Shown here one piece after another: positions 32,782 through 41,923 of a stretch of DNA of 64,000 nucleotides (position 1 is its first letter; every line of letters begins with the position of its first letter). A program made the translations under genes and the position numbers. This stretch comes from Paenarthrobacter nicotinovorans (GTDB taxonomy: Bacteria; Actinomycetota; Actinomycetes; Actinomycetales; Micrococcaceae), in contig NZ_SZVS01000015.1 of the NCBI RefSeq assembly GCF_007670255.1, forward strand, positions 1 to 64,000. Reading direction: 5' to 3'. The notes beneath the pieces were generated by a model. The model ran no database searches. It was given only the letters and a program-made list of their open reading frames with translations, and was not told the DNA's origin.

Positions 32782-33903
32782 TTAGGACTTGGCCTTGATG
32801 GTTTCGATGGCGGCCTTGGCCTTGTCCTGCAGCGTCTTGGAGAGCGGTGCGGACTTAGCGGCGTCGGCAGCGGTCTTCTGACCCTCGTCAGAAACGACGT
32901 AGGTCTCGAAGGCCTTGACCAGGTCGGCAACAGCCTTGGTCTCGTAGGTGGTGCAGACAACGTGGTACGAGACGAGCACTACCGGATAGGCACCGGATGC
33001 GGTGGTCTTGCGGTCCAGCTTGATGGCGACGTCGTTGCTGGCGCGGCCGTCAACGGGCTTGCCGGCTTCAACAGCCTTGGCAGCAGCGTCGGCGGAGATC
33101 TTCACGAACTCGTCGCCGACCTTGATGGAAGCCGTGCCCAGCTTGCCGGAGACTGCGGAGTCATCGGCGTAGGTCACGGCACCGGGGGTGTCGGTGACGG
33201 TCTTGACGACGCCGGAGGTGCCCTTGGCGTTCTCGCCCTTCAGGGAGGCGGGCCAAACGCCTGCAGCCTTGTCGGTCCAGACCTCGGGAGCGGCGGATGC
33301 GAGGTAATCGGTGAAGTTCGAGGTGGTGCCGGAGTCGTCGGAGCGGTTGACCGGGGTGACCTTGAGGTCCGGCAGGGTGACGCCGGAGTTCAGTGCTGCG
33401 ATTGCGGGGTCGTTCCAGTTGGTGATCTGGCCGCGGAAGATCTTGGCAACCGTAGCGGCGTCGAGCTTCAGTTCCTTGACGTCGGGGATGTTGAAGGCGA
33501 CGGCGATCGGGGAGATGTACACCGGGATGTTGATGGCACCCTCGGGGCCGCACTTGGCCTTGGAAGCTGCGAGCTCGTCGTCCTTCAGGTAGGCGTCGGA
33601 GCCGGCGAACTGTGCCGAACCGTCGATGATGGCCTTGCGGCCTGCGCCGGAGCCGTCCGGGGAGTACTGGACCGTGGCGCCCTGGTTCGCGGAGGCGAAA
33701 CCGGCCTTCCAGGCGTCCATGGCTGCGCCGGTGGAGGAGGCGCCGATGCCGGTCAGGGTGCCCGTCACCTTGGTGCCGGCTCCTGCGGACTGGGTTCCGC
33801 CAGTGGTGCCGGTTGCGTTGTCAGAACCGCAAGCGGTGAGCGCGAGTGCGCCTGCTGCGATGACCGCGAGTGCCGCGTTGCGGCCGAAGCGAGTTGCCTT
33901 CAC
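32782..33903 (-). CDS. pstS: Phosphate-binding lipoprotein PstS
   Basis: A 373-residue lipoprotein. GTG start at 33903 after GGAAGGGG; the signal ends in LTACGS. The mature part has GASSTGAAMDAWKAGF and SPDGSGAGRKA (phosphate-binding loops), GSDAYLKDDEL, and NRSDDSGTTSNFTDYL. It captures phosphate outside the membrane and delivers it to PstCA. It is first in the operon and is preceded by a PHO box. Confidence 0.96.
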   Translation of the reverse strand: MKATRFGRNAALAVIAAGALALTACGSDNATGTTGGTQSAGAGTKVTGTLTGIGASSTGAAMDAWKAGFASANQGATVQYSPDGSGAGRKAIIDGSAQFAGSDAYLKDDELAASKAKCGPEGAINIPVYISPIAVAFNIPDVKELKLDAATVAKIFRGQITNWNDPAIAALNSGVTLPDLKVTPVNRSDDSGTTSNFTDYLASAAPEVWTDKAAGVWPASLKGENAKGTSGVVKTVTDTPGAVTYADDSAVSGKLGTASIKVGDEFVKISADAAAKAVEAGKPVDGRASNDVAIKLDRKTTASGAYPVVLVSYHVVCTTYETKAVADLVKAFETYVVSDEGQKTAADAAKSAPLSKTLQDKAKAAIETIKAKS

Positions 33904-34004
33904 TTGGATGTGCCCCTTCCAGGGATTTCTCAGATGCGTTCCGAACGGAGATTTCGGCGTGCGCGAGCTGTGGACCGTTTTGTTCCTTTACTGAAGGTAA
34001 GGAG

Positions 34005-34048
34005 CGCAGGTAACGGGATCGGCGGTGGCAGGTGAACGGAAGGTGAAC
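34005..34048 (-). promoter_or_regulatory. PHO box (PhoP-binding direct repeats) upstream of pstS
   Basis: On the minus strand, GTTCACCTTCC and GTTCACCTGCC (34048-34027) are two perfect 11-bp direct repeats with the actinobacterial PhoP core GTTCACC. A weaker third unit, CGTTACCTGCG (34015-34005), is in the same 11-bp phase. This fixes the operon as a phosphate-starvation target. The other direction faces the FUSC gene. Confidence 0.85.
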
Positions 34049-34152
34049 GACGGCGGACCATTGGGTTATGTGGCGCGTGCCACCTTGAGTGGTTCCACCG
34101 TTACGCTCGTCGTTCCTCGGCGGAAGGTGGCCGGGCAAATAGACTGAAAGGC

Positions 34153-35280
34153 ATGGCTGCCGCTAAGGGACTGAACGCAAGCAAGAAGTTTCTGCGGGCC
34201 AGAGTGCGGACCGGTCTGGTTCGGAGCCGGAACTCCTTGACTCCGGCCATCCAAATGACCGTGTGCGCCGTGGGCGCCTACGCTTTCGCCGAATACGTCC
34301 TGGGCCACCAAGGACCCTTGTTCGCGGCGACGTCTTCCCTGATCGCATTGGGCTTCTCGCGCGATCCCCGTCTGCGCCGGGTTATAGAGGTGGGCCTCGG
34401 CTGCACACTGGGCATCGTGGTTGGCGACCTCCTGCTCCACTGGCTGGGCGCTGGAATCTGGCAGGCCGCCGTCGTCCTTCTTTTTTCCATCCTGCTGGCC
34501 AGGTTCCTCGACAGCGGGACCATCTTCACGACTCAGCTGGGTCTGCAGTCGTTGCTGGTGGTGCTGCTTCCGGCGCCGGCCGGCGGGCCGTTCACGCGTA
34601 GCCTGGACGCCGTGGTGGGTGGCATCTGTGCGCTGCTGGTGACCATCCTGGTGCCGAAGGATCCGCGCAGGGAGCCACGAAAGGACGTCCAGAAGATCCT
34701 GCACGAACTCGCCGAGGTACTGCGGGAGTGCGCCACGGCGATGATCGAAAGCGACTCGACAGCTGCCTGGCACGCGTTGATCCGCGGCCGCAACTGCCAG
34801 CCTTTGGTTGACCGCATGCGGCAGACCCTGCGGGCATCCGGCGAGGTCGCCACGCTGGCCCCCGCGCACCGCAGGCACCGCGAAGAACTCGCCAGCCTGG
34901 AACACTCCCTCGAATACATTGATCTGGCACTCCGAAACAGCCGTGTGTTCGCCCGCCGCCTCACCAGCGCCATCAACCACGCTGCGTTATCCGATGAGGC
35001 AATCGACAGTATCTCGGAGGTGCTGCAGGAGACTGCCGCCGCCATTGATGAGATGACCATTGGCCTCTCCGAGCAAAGCGAAGGCACCCGCAGGGTCCAC
35101 CTCAGGCGTGCCCGGAACGACCTTTCCGACATCGCCGCCCGGCTGCATCCCAAAATGCTCGATGTCCAAAGGCTTGAGGGTGAAACCGTGGTGATGCTTT
35201 TCCGGCCGCTCATGGTTGACCTGTTGGAAGCCAGCGGGATGGAGCCGGAGGAGGCCCGGGCAGTGCTTCCGGCGTTGTAG
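34153..35280 (+). CDS. FUSC-family membrane protein
   Basis: A 375-residue protein. The N-terminal 140 residues hold four to five membrane segments with ATSSLIALGFSRDPRLRRVIEVGLGCTLGI and VGGICALLVTILVPKDPR, the pattern of fusaric acid resistance/aromatic acid exporter proteins. The C-terminal half is a long cytoplasmic helical domain (HRRHREELASLEHSLEYIDLAL). The role may be efflux of aromatic acids, but the half-length build makes this uncertain. It is divergent from pstS. Confidence 0.8.
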   Translation: MAAAKGLNASKKFLRARVRTGLVRSRNSLTPAIQMTVCAVGAYAFAEYVLGHQGPLFAATSSLIALGFSRDPRLRRVIEVGLGCTLGIVVGDLLLHWLGAGIWQAAVVLLFSILLARFLDSGTIFTTQLGLQSLLVVLLPAPAGGPFTRSLDAVVGGICALLVTILVPKDPRREPRKDVQKILHELAEVLRECATAMIESDSTAAWHALIRGRNCQPLVDRMRQTLRASGEVATLAPAHRRHREELASLEHSLEYIDLALRNSRVFARRLTSAINHAALSDEAIDSISEVLQETAAAIDEMTIGLSEQSEGTRRVHLRRARNDLSDIAARLHPKMLDVQRLEGETVVMLFRPLMVDLLEASGMEPEEARAVLPAL

Positions 35281-35288
35281 TTTTCGCC

Positions 35289-35350
35289 CGCCGAGTTGGC
35301 ATTTAATGACAATCCCACGGCCCGGCATTGTCATTAAATGCCAACTCGCG
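35289..35350. repeat. Intergenic palindrome, family 1, copy 3
   Basis: GCCGAGTTGGCATTTAATGA and TCATTAAATGCCAACTCGCG are complementary over more than 20 bp around a 12-bp loop. It follows the FUSC stop by 9 bp and lies just before the PAP2 gene. A TTG in the right arm could extend the PAP2 frame, but a better start lies downstream. Confidence 0.8.
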
Positions 35351-35393
35351 AGGCTCCCAGACTAGCCTCAGGACCGTTTGGCAGAATGGGCCG

Positions 35394-36119
35394 ATGCTTT
35401 CCGCATCTTCACCACGCCTGTCAGTGCGTCCCAGGCCTGCCCCCGCCCTCCGGCTGCCCCAGCGGGTTCTGTTCCTCTGGGCGGGTGCGCTCTTCGTGGC
35501 CGGGGACGCGGTCTTCTGGTTGATGTTCGCGGCCGTTCTGTCCGCGAGTGGCCTGGCAACCCTGGACGGCGCCGTGCACACGTTCGTCGTCGACTCCCGC
35601 AGCCCGGTGGCTACAGGCTTCCTGGCCGGCGTCTCTGCGGTTACGTCGCCGACTGTGATGTCGGTGGCCGGTGGACTGGTGGCCGTGGTGTGGGCCGTGT
35701 GGAAGAGGGAGCTGTGGCGTCCGGCCATCCTGATGGGTGCCATGGTGCTCACCGTCGTCCTGGCCACCGTCATCAAACTGGAGGTCTCCAGGTCACGGCC
35801 GCCGTCGTCGGACTTCCTCCTTGGGCCGGACGATGCCCTGTCATTCCCGTCCGGCCATACGCTGGGCGCCGCAGTTTTCGTTTGGGTCCTTGCGTATCTG
35901 CTGGTCTCGCGTTCCGGGACCCGTACGACGGCGGTCCTCGCCTACGCCGGCGCTGCTTTGGTCACGCTGCTGGTCGCCTACAGCCGGCTCTACCTTGGTT
36001 ACCACTGGCTCACTGACGTCGTGGCATCGATGGGCGTGGCGCTGGGCGTTTGTGGCCTGGCCGTATTCATTGACGCGGTGCGGTACGGCCGGGCTAATCC
36101 TGTCAGTCCCCCCGACTAA
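35394..36119 (+). CDS. PAP2-family membrane phosphatase
   Basis: A 241-residue membrane phosphatase. All three PAP2 motifs are intact: KLEVSRSRPP (K-x6-RP), PSGH and SRLYLGYHWLTD (SR-x5-H-x3-D). Five or six membrane segments surround them. It probably removes phosphate from lipid or isoprenoid phosphates (such as undecaprenyl diphosphate) on the outer face. I start it at the ATG at 35394; the frame runs upstream into the palindrome. The radA start is 10 bp downstream. Confidence 0.9.
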   Translation: MLSASSPRLSVRPRPAPALRLPQRVLFLWAGALFVAGDAVFWLMFAAVLSASGLATLDGAVHTFVVDSRSPVATGFLAGVSAVTSPTVMSVAGGLVAVVWAVWKRELWRPAILMGAMVLTVVLATVIKLEVSRSRPPSSDFLLGPDDALSFPSGHTLGAAVFVWVLAYLLVSRSGTRTTAVLAYAGAALVTLLVAYSRLYLGYHWLTDVVASMGVALGVCGLAVFIDAVRYGRANPVSPPD

Positions 36120-36129
36120 TCTGGAACGC

Positions 36130-37503
36130 ATGGCTTCAAAGACTTCCCGCGCATCCAAGACACCCGCCTACAAGTGTTCCGAATGTGGCTGGACGGCCAT
36201 CAAGTGGGTGGGCCGATGCGGCGAATGCCAGGCGTGGGGAACCGTTGAGGAGTACGGCGCCACTGTTGCGCGTACGACGGCGGCCGCCACCGTTCTGGAG
36301 CCCGCCCGGCGTATCGCCGAGGTCGATGGGACCACCGCGGCCTTCCTGCCCACGGGAGTGGACGAGCTGGACCGCGTCCTCGGAGGAGGGCTCGTTCCGG
36401 GTGCCGTCATCCTGCTTGCGGGGGAACCCGGCGTCGGAAAATCCACGCTGCTTCTCGACGTCGCGGCCAAGTTCGCCCGAACCGGGCAGGACGTCCTGTA
36501 CATCACCGGAGAAGAGTCCGCGGCGCAGGTGAAGCTGCGCGCCGAACGGATCGACGCCGTCGCCCACACCCTTTACCTGTCGGCGGAAACCGACCTGGGC
36601 CAGGCCTTGGGCCAGGTGGAGAAGCTTGAGCCGAAGCTCCTGATCGTGGACTCGGTGCAGACGCTCAGCAGCGCGGATGTTGAGGGCAGTGCGGGCGGTG
36701 TTTCGCAGGTGCGCGAGGTAGCCGCCTCCATCATTGCCGCAGCCAAGAGGCGCAATATGACCACGCTGTTGGTCGGCCACGTGACCAAGGAAGGCACCAT
36801 TGCGGGACCGCGCCTGCTGGAGCACCTGGTGGATGTCGTGTGCCAGTTCGAAGGCGAGCGCCATTCGCGGCTCCGTTTGCTGAGGGCGGTCAAGAACCGT
36901 TACGGCGCCACGGACGATGTTGGCTGTTTCGACCTCAACGAGGCAGGCATTGAAGGACTCGCTGATCCCAGTGGGTTGTTCGTTTCACGCACCAGGGAGC
37001 CGGTTTCGGGAACGTGCATCACGGTAACCATGGAAGGCCGCCGGCCTCTGTTGGCTGAAGTTCAGTCGCTTTTGGCGGAGAGCCCCAATTCCCAGCCCCG
37101 ACGGGCCACCAGTGGGCTGGAGAGCTCCCGCGTTGCCATGCTTCTGGCGGTCCTGCAGCAACGCGCGGGCTGCATGCTGCACAAGGATGACTCGTACGTG
37201 GCGACCGTAGGCGGGGTGAAGCTTACGGAGCCTGCCACGGACCTGGCTGTCGCGCTGGCCGTTGCTTCCGCGAAGTCCCGGAAGGCACTCCCCCAGCGCC
37301 TGATTGCCTTTGGTGAAGTGGGGCTGGCGGGAGAGGTTCGTCCGGTTCCCGGCATCAATCAGCGCATCCAGGAAGCCCACCGGCTCGGCTTCACCCACGC
37401 GATCGTTCCGGCAAGCCCCGCCGGAGCAGGAATCATCCCGGATGGCTTCTCCGTCCGCGAGGTGGGGCATCTGGCGGAGGCGTTGGAGCTCCTCATCACT
37501 TAA
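36130..37503 (+). CDS. radA: DNA repair protein RadA
   Basis: A 457-residue RadA (Sms). The zinc finger is CSECGW...CGECQAW at residues 14-30; Walker A is GEPGVGKST; the RadA-specific KNRYGATDDVG follows; the C-terminal Lon-like domain has GGVKLTEPATDLAVALA. RadA is a RecA-like helicase that promotes branch migration in recombination. The start is the ATG at 36130; the frame is open further upstream inside the PAP2 gene. The next gene is 53 bp away. Confidence 0.96.
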   Translation: MASKTSRASKTPAYKCSECGWTAIKWVGRCGECQAWGTVEEYGATVARTTAAATVLEPARRIAEVDGTTAAFLPTGVDELDRVLGGGLVPGAVILLAGEPGVGKSTLLLDVAAKFARTGQDVLYITGEESAAQVKLRAERIDAVAHTLYLSAETDLGQALGQVEKLEPKLLIVDSVQTLSSADVEGSAGGVSQVREVAASIIAAAKRRNMTTLLVGHVTKEGTIAGPRLLEHLVDVVCQFEGERHSRLRLLRAVKNRYGATDDVGCFDLNEAGIEGLADPSGLFVSRTREPVSGTCITVTMEGRRPLLAEVQSLLAESPNSQPRRATSGLESSRVAMLLAVLQQRAGCMLHKDDSYVATVGGVKLTEPATDLAVALAVASAKSRKALPQRLIAFGEVGLAGEVRPVPGINQRIQEAHRLGFTHAIVPASPAGAGIIPDGFSVREVGHLAEALELLIT

Positions 37504-37556
37504 CTCTTTCGGGGTGTCCGTCGGCATCCTGGCTCTGCTTCGGCGAAGATTGGCCC

Positions 37557-38180
37557 ATGACCAAACGGAATGTGCTTATCGGGGGACGCTTTTTCTTTGG
37601 GCTTTTGACGTTGGTGGCGGTGGCGACTCAGCTGGCGGTCCACATCGGGCTCGGCTACGACGTCGGAAACTTCTTCAGCTACTTCACCAACCTGTCCAAT
37701 ATCTTTGCCGCCATCGTGCTGCTCATCAGCGGCTACAGGGTGCTGATCCGCAAACGCCCCAGTGAGGCGGACGATGTCACGCGCGGTACGGCCACCATCG
37801 CCATGGCAGTGGTGGGGTTGGTCTTCGGTGCCCTGCTTGCCGGCGAGGACCTGGGATCCATGGTCCCTTGGGTGAACTTCGTGGTGCACTACCTGATGCC
37901 CGTCGTGATGGTGGCGGACTGGTTGTTCCAACCCCCGCGGGCCACGCTTGAGCTCCGGCACATCTGGTACTGGCTGATCTACCCCATCGCCTACCTGGTC
38001 TACAGCCTGGTCCGGGGCGCCTTCGTGAACTGGTACCCCTATTGGTTCATTGATCCGGCACGCGCCGGCGGCTGGGGCGGAGTGGTGGTCTTCGCCCTGG
38101 CAATCTCCGTCGGCTTCCTGGTGGTGAGCCTGGCGATGCTCTGGCTCGGGAACAGGCTCAAGCGGCAGGTTGATTACTAG
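37557..38180 (+). CDS. Pr6Pr-like integral membrane protein
   Basis: A 207-residue protein with six predicted membrane segments. The FFSYFTNLSNIFAAIVLL segment and LMPVVMVADWLFQPPRA-then-WLIYPIAYLVYSLVRG are typical of the Pr6Pr/FAR-17a-like family, whose role is not known in bacteria. It sits between radA and disA on the same strand, which is the only functional clue. Confidence 0.8.
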   Translation: MTKRNVLIGGRFFFGLLTLVAVATQLAVHIGLGYDVGNFFSYFTNLSNIFAAIVLLISGYRVLIRKRPSEADDVTRGTATIAMAVVGLVFGALLAGEDLGSMVPWVNFVVHYLMPVVMVADWLFQPPRATLELRHIWYWLIYPIAYLVYSLVRGAFVNWYPYWFIDPARAGGWGGVVVFALAISVGFLVVSLAMLWLGNRLKRQVDY

Positions 38181-38361
38181 CCACTTTGAAGCACCCGGCG
38201 AACATAACGAATGACCCACTTTGGGGCTTGCTGGTGCGGTTAACGGTGCAATGAAGCCCTATCATTGAGCTTGGCGTCACAAGGCCATTTTTGGATGCGC
38301 CCGCAGACGCCGGTTTCAGCATGTTTGCGAGCCATGGCTTGCACCTTCGAAGGGAAAACCT

Positions 38362-39438
38362 ATGGCCCGGAGCCCGGAAGAATCGCTTAAGGCGACTCTT
38401 GCCAGAGTCGCACCCGGAACTCCGTTGCGCGATGGCCTGGAACGCATCCTCCGTGGGCGCACCGGCGCACTGATTGTGTTGGGATACGACCGCACCATAG
38501 ATTCCATCTGCTCGGGCGGCTTCGACATCGGCATCGACTTCTCGCCCACCCGCCTCCGTGAGCTGGCCAAAATGGACGGGGCGATCATTTGCGACAAGGA
38601 TGCCAGCAACATCATCAAGGCAGCCGTCCAACTGGTGCCGGATTCCAGCATCGAAACCCAGGAATCGGGCACCCGGCACCGCACGGCCGAACGAGTCGCC
38701 ATCCAGACCGGGGTCCCGGTCATCTCCGTCAGCCAGTCAATGCAGATCATCGCGCTGTACGTGAACGGGCTGAGGCACGTGTTGGAGGGCTCGGAGAAGG
38801 TCCTCGCCCGCGCCAACCAGGCCTTGGCAACGCTGGAGCGGTACAGCGCCAGGCTGGATCAGGTCACCAGTTCCCTTTCTGCCTTGGAGATCGAGGCTTT
38901 GGTGACGGTGCGGGACGTGGCCGTCACGCTGCAACGCCAGGAAATGGTCCGCCGGATCTCCGAGGAAATTGCCCAATACGTTCTTGAACTCGGCGAAGAC
39001 GGCCGCCTCCTGTCTCTCCAGGTGGAAGAACTCACCGTGGGGCGCGGTCCGGGCAGTGAAGTGATCATCCGCGATTACTCCGACCCCAACGCCACCCCTG
39101 AGGACATCGAGGAAGCCGTCCAGGCACTGCTGAACCTGGGCCCCACGGAACTGATCGACCTTAGCCGCATCGCCCATATCATCGGTTTTGCCGGCGGCGT
39201 CGAGCAGTTGGACGCAGTGGTCCAGCCGCGGGGCTACCGCCTGTTGTCCGGCCTGAAGTCCGTGCCCAAGGCCGTTGCCGACCGTTTGGTGGACTACTTC
39301 GGCGGGCTGCAGAACCTGATGGCGGCCACCATTGACGACCTCATGACAGTGGACGGCATCGGCGATCAGCGCGCCCGCACGGTCCGCGAAGGCCTGAGCC
39401 GCATGGCCGAGGCCAGCCTGCTGGACCGGTTCCTCTAA
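38362..39438 (+). CDS. disA: Diadenylate cyclase DisA
   Basis: A 358-residue DNA-scanning c-di-AMP synthase. The DAC domain carries DGA (72-74) and RHR (105-107, in TRHRTAER), the two catalytic motifs. The central helical spine spans residues 150-290 and the C-terminal HhH DNA-binding part contains SVPKAVADRLVDYFGGLQNL and DGIGDQRARTVREGL. It binds branched DNA and stops making c-di-AMP on damage. It lies in its usual actinobacterial neighbourhood with radA and mutY. Confidence 0.97.
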   Translation: MARSPEESLKATLARVAPGTPLRDGLERILRGRTGALIVLGYDRTIDSICSGGFDIGIDFSPTRLRELAKMDGAIICDKDASNIIKAAVQLVPDSSIETQESGTRHRTAERVAIQTGVPVISVSQSMQIIALYVNGLRHVLEGSEKVLARANQALATLERYSARLDQVTSSLSALEIEALVTVRDVAVTLQRQEMVRRISEEIAQYVLELGEDGRLLSLQVEELTVGRGPGSEVIIRDYSDPNATPEDIEEAVQALLNLGPTELIDLSRIAHIIGFAGGVEQLDAVVQPRGYRLLSGLKSVPKAVADRLVDYFGGLQNLMAATIDDLMTVDGIGDQRARTVREGLSRMAEASLLDRFL

Positions 39439-39491
39439 AGCCGGCTGCCGCCGTCGGGGCGTTGCTGCCCAAACCGGCCACGGCCGGGCGG

Positions 39492-40193
39492 TCAGTTCAG
39501 CTGGAAGACAGCCTTGGGGCTGGCCTTGTTCCCCAGCCGCGCCTCGAACGTGTAGTAGGCGCCGCCCCCGCCCGGTTTGGCGTTGATCACGCCGCAGCCT
39601 TCAAGCGACCTGTTGCGTTGCCACGGAAAGTTGGCGGTTTCACTCTTGCCGGGCTGGATGGTCTTGACCAGGTCCACTCCGCCGGTCTGGCAGTCCTTGG
39701 ACGAGAAAATGCGGTCCGAGCCACTCATGACCACGTATTCCATCTGGGATGTGCCTACGTTGACCTCGCAAGGGGCCGCATTGCCGTTGGTGATGGTCAT
39801 GGTCAGCAGCGGCTTTTCGTCGGGACCGTAGGCTGGTTTGTCCGTTTTCGCTGCGACGGTCATGAGGTTGAAGTCGCACACCGGGGTGGGCGAGGCCGAC
39901 GGCGACGCCGCCACGGACGGCGCGCTCCCCTGCGTGGGCGCTGATGTTGGCGCCGTTGTGTTGACAGCCTGGGGCTCAGGAGAACCTGCGAACAGGCCAG
40001 TCAGTGCCAGCACACCCACCACGACCAGGGCGATCACCAGCAACAGCCCTCCGAAAACGACCTGACGACGACGGCGGTACACGGCAGGGCTGGGCCGCCG
40101 CCTGTTTGCCGGGGTGCTGGAGGAGCCCCGGGCAGCGCTCTTTGCCGGCGCGGCGGAGCGCGCGCTCGGGTGCTGCTTACCGTTGGTGGCCAT
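39492..40193 (-). CDS. Membrane-anchored protein of unknown function
   Basis: A 233-residue protein. A basic, Ser/Ala/Pro-rich cytoplasmic head (about 45 residues) precedes one membrane segment (VVFGGLLLVIALVVVGVLAL). A Thr/Ser/Pro linker then leads to an extracellular beta-sandwich domain with CDFNLM, LLTMTITNGNAAPCEVNVG, and a C-terminal FEARLGNKAS. Three or four Cys could pair. The type is common downstream of disA in Arthrobacter-like genomes by my recollection; no function known. Confidence 0.72.
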   Translation of the reverse strand: MATNGKQHPSARSAAPAKSAARGSSSTPANRRRPSPAVYRRRRQVVFGGLLLVIALVVVGVLALTGLFAGSPEPQAVNTTAPTSAPTQGSAPSVAASPSASPTPVCDFNLMTVAAKTDKPAYGPDEKPLLTMTITNGNAAPCEVNVGTSQMEYVVMSGSDRIFSSKDCQTGGVDLVKTIQPGKSETANFPWQRNRSLEGCGVINAKPGGGGAYYTFEARLGNKASPKAVFQLN

Positions 40194-40318
40194 GCATCTA
40201 GGCTAGGCTCGTGGCCGACGGAGCACCTAACCTCCACGCCGCGAGGCAGCAATCCGGGCCTGTGTGACGTCGGCCATGAGCCGGCCTGTACCTTGGTTCC
40301 ACTACAGTTGATGGCAGT

Positions 40319-41269
40319 ATGACACTCCCCGATTCCGATGAGCTTGCCCGGCTGCACGACGCCCTGGACCGCTGGTTCGCCGGGGCTGCCCGGGACCTGC
40401 CCTGGCGCCGGCCGGACTGCACCGCGTGGGGCATCCTGGTCAGCGAAATCATGCTCCAACAGACCCCCGTGGTGAGGGTACTCCCGGTGTGGCTCGACTG
40501 GATGGAGCGGTGGCCGACGCCCGCCCACCTGGCAGCGGAAGCGTCCGGCGCGGCCGTACGTCACTGGGGACGGTTGGGGTATCCGCGCCGCGCCCTCCGG
40601 CTGCACGCGGCCGCCGTCGCCATTTGCGAAGAGCACGACGGCAAGGTTCCCGACACCTTTCCCGAGCTTCTTGGATTGCCGGGTGTCGGCAGCTACACCG
40701 CGGCCGCCGTCGCAGCTTTTGCCTACGGTCGCCGGGAAACCGTGGTGGACACCAACATCCGGCGCGTCCATGCACGGCTTGTCTCCGGGAATGCCCTGCC
40801 GGCTCCGGCGCTCACTGCTGTCGAAATGCGGCTTGCGGACGCCCTGCTGCCGGAGGACCACGCCCTTTCCGTGCGATGGAACGCCTCGGTCATGGAATTG
40901 GGAGCCATGGTCTGCACGGCCCGTAGTCCCAAGTGCGCGGAGTGTCCTGTCCGCGACAGCTGCGCCTGGCTCGCGGCCGGTGAGCCGCCGCCGTCGTACA
41001 CCCCCAAGGGCCAGTCCTGGCACGGCACCGATCGCCAGGTCCGCGGTGCCGTGATGGCTGTCCTGCGCGAGGCCGCACACCCCGTCCCACGCGACATGTT
41101 CGAGCGCGCGCCCGCCGACCTCGGCTTCGAGGCGTCGGGTATCGGCATTCCCTTGGCCGCCCTGCACCGGCTCAACTCCGCACCGGAGCAGCTCGAGCGG
41201 GCCTTGGACGGCCTGCTCGCCGACGGACTGGCCGAAATGCACGACGACGGGTTGCGGCTTCCGGCGTAG
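40319..41269 (+). CDS. mutY: A/G-specific adenine glycosylase MutY
   Basis: A 316-residue HhH-GPD glycosylase. Glu43 in EIMLQQTPV and Asp144 in VVDTNIRRVH are the catalytic residues; LPGVGSYTA is the helix-hairpin-helix; the Fe-S cluster ligands are Cys199, 206, 209 and 215. It removes adenine mispaired with 8-oxoguanine. The C-terminal 90 residues are short and do not show a clear NUDIX-like domain, as in other actinobacterial MutY proteins. Confidence 0.95.
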   Translation: MTLPDSDELARLHDALDRWFAGAARDLPWRRPDCTAWGILVSEIMLQQTPVVRVLPVWLDWMERWPTPAHLAAEASGAAVRHWGRLGYPRRALRLHAAAVAICEEHDGKVPDTFPELLGLPGVGSYTAAAVAAFAYGRRETVVDTNIRRVHARLVSGNALPAPALTAVEMRLADALLPEDHALSVRWNASVMELGAMVCTARSPKCAECPVRDSCAWLAAGEPPPSYTPKGQSWHGTDRQVRGAVMAVLREAAHPVPRDMFERAPADLGFEASGIGIPLAALHRLNSAPEQLERALDGLLADGLAEMHDDGLRLPA

Positions 41270-41300
41270 CGGCGACGGGGTTGCCGTCCTACCCTGAGTC

Positions 41301-41783
41301 ATGGGGAGAATCGGGCTGGCTTTGACCCTTGCCGGGACGGCGCTGCTATCCGCTTGCGCAGACGTGCCGGTTGCTTGTCCCGCGATCGGCCACGTAGCGG
41401 CCGTCTCGTTGACCGTCACCGCCGACTACGCGGACCAAGTGGGCTCGCTGCGGTTGAAGGCGTGCCAGGACGGAGCCTGCACCGAGAAGGACCTCATGCT
41501 GAACCCGGGTGCCGTGACGTCGGATGAGACGTGCACACCGGATGGCGTGTGCTCGGCAACCTCGTCTCCGGACGGGACCCTGCAGGGCTTCGTGGAATTG
41601 CCCACCCTCTCGGAGTCTCCGATGGAAGTGACGGTCACCGGCACGTCCAAGGCCGGTGTGGCACTGCCCGTGCGGACGGTGAGCTTTACACCCCGCGGCG
41701 CGTACCCGTACGGCGAACAGTGCGGCAAATTCATTTCCGCCGGTGTGGTGCTGGCTGCGGATGGCTTACGCCCAAACCCCTAA
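41301..41783 (+). CDS. Small lipoprotein of unknown function
   Basis: A 160-residue protein with a signal ending in the lipobox LLSAC near residue 19. Five further Cys (CPAIGH, KACQDGAC, DETC, DGVC) suggest disulfides in an extracellular domain rich in beta strands (VTVTGTSKAGVALPVRTVSF). I do not recognise the family. It follows mutY by 31 bp. Confidence 0.7.
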   Translation: MGRIGLALTLAGTALLSACADVPVACPAIGHVAAVSLTVTADYADQVGSLRLKACQDGACTEKDLMLNPGAVTSDETCTPDGVCSATSSPDGTLQGFVELPTLSESPMEVTVTGTSKAGVALPVRTVSFTPRGAYPYGEQCGKFISAGVVLAADGLRPNP

Positions 41784-41923
41784 ATTTCGCATCGTGGAAA
41801 CTTGATTCCGATATTAAACACAGCAAGCCCTTGGAATTAGCATCCCGGAAACAACCCTTCCATAGCGTCTTAGGTGATCCCGGACCGTGACCCTGCACGG
41901 CCATCGCACAGATAGGCGCCACT

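Noticed and set aside
30524..32785. 753-codon open frame on the + strand opposite pstC/pstA
   Set aside because: It is antisense to two clear permease genes and has the Asp/Gly/His-rich composition typical of antisense frames in GC-rich DNA.
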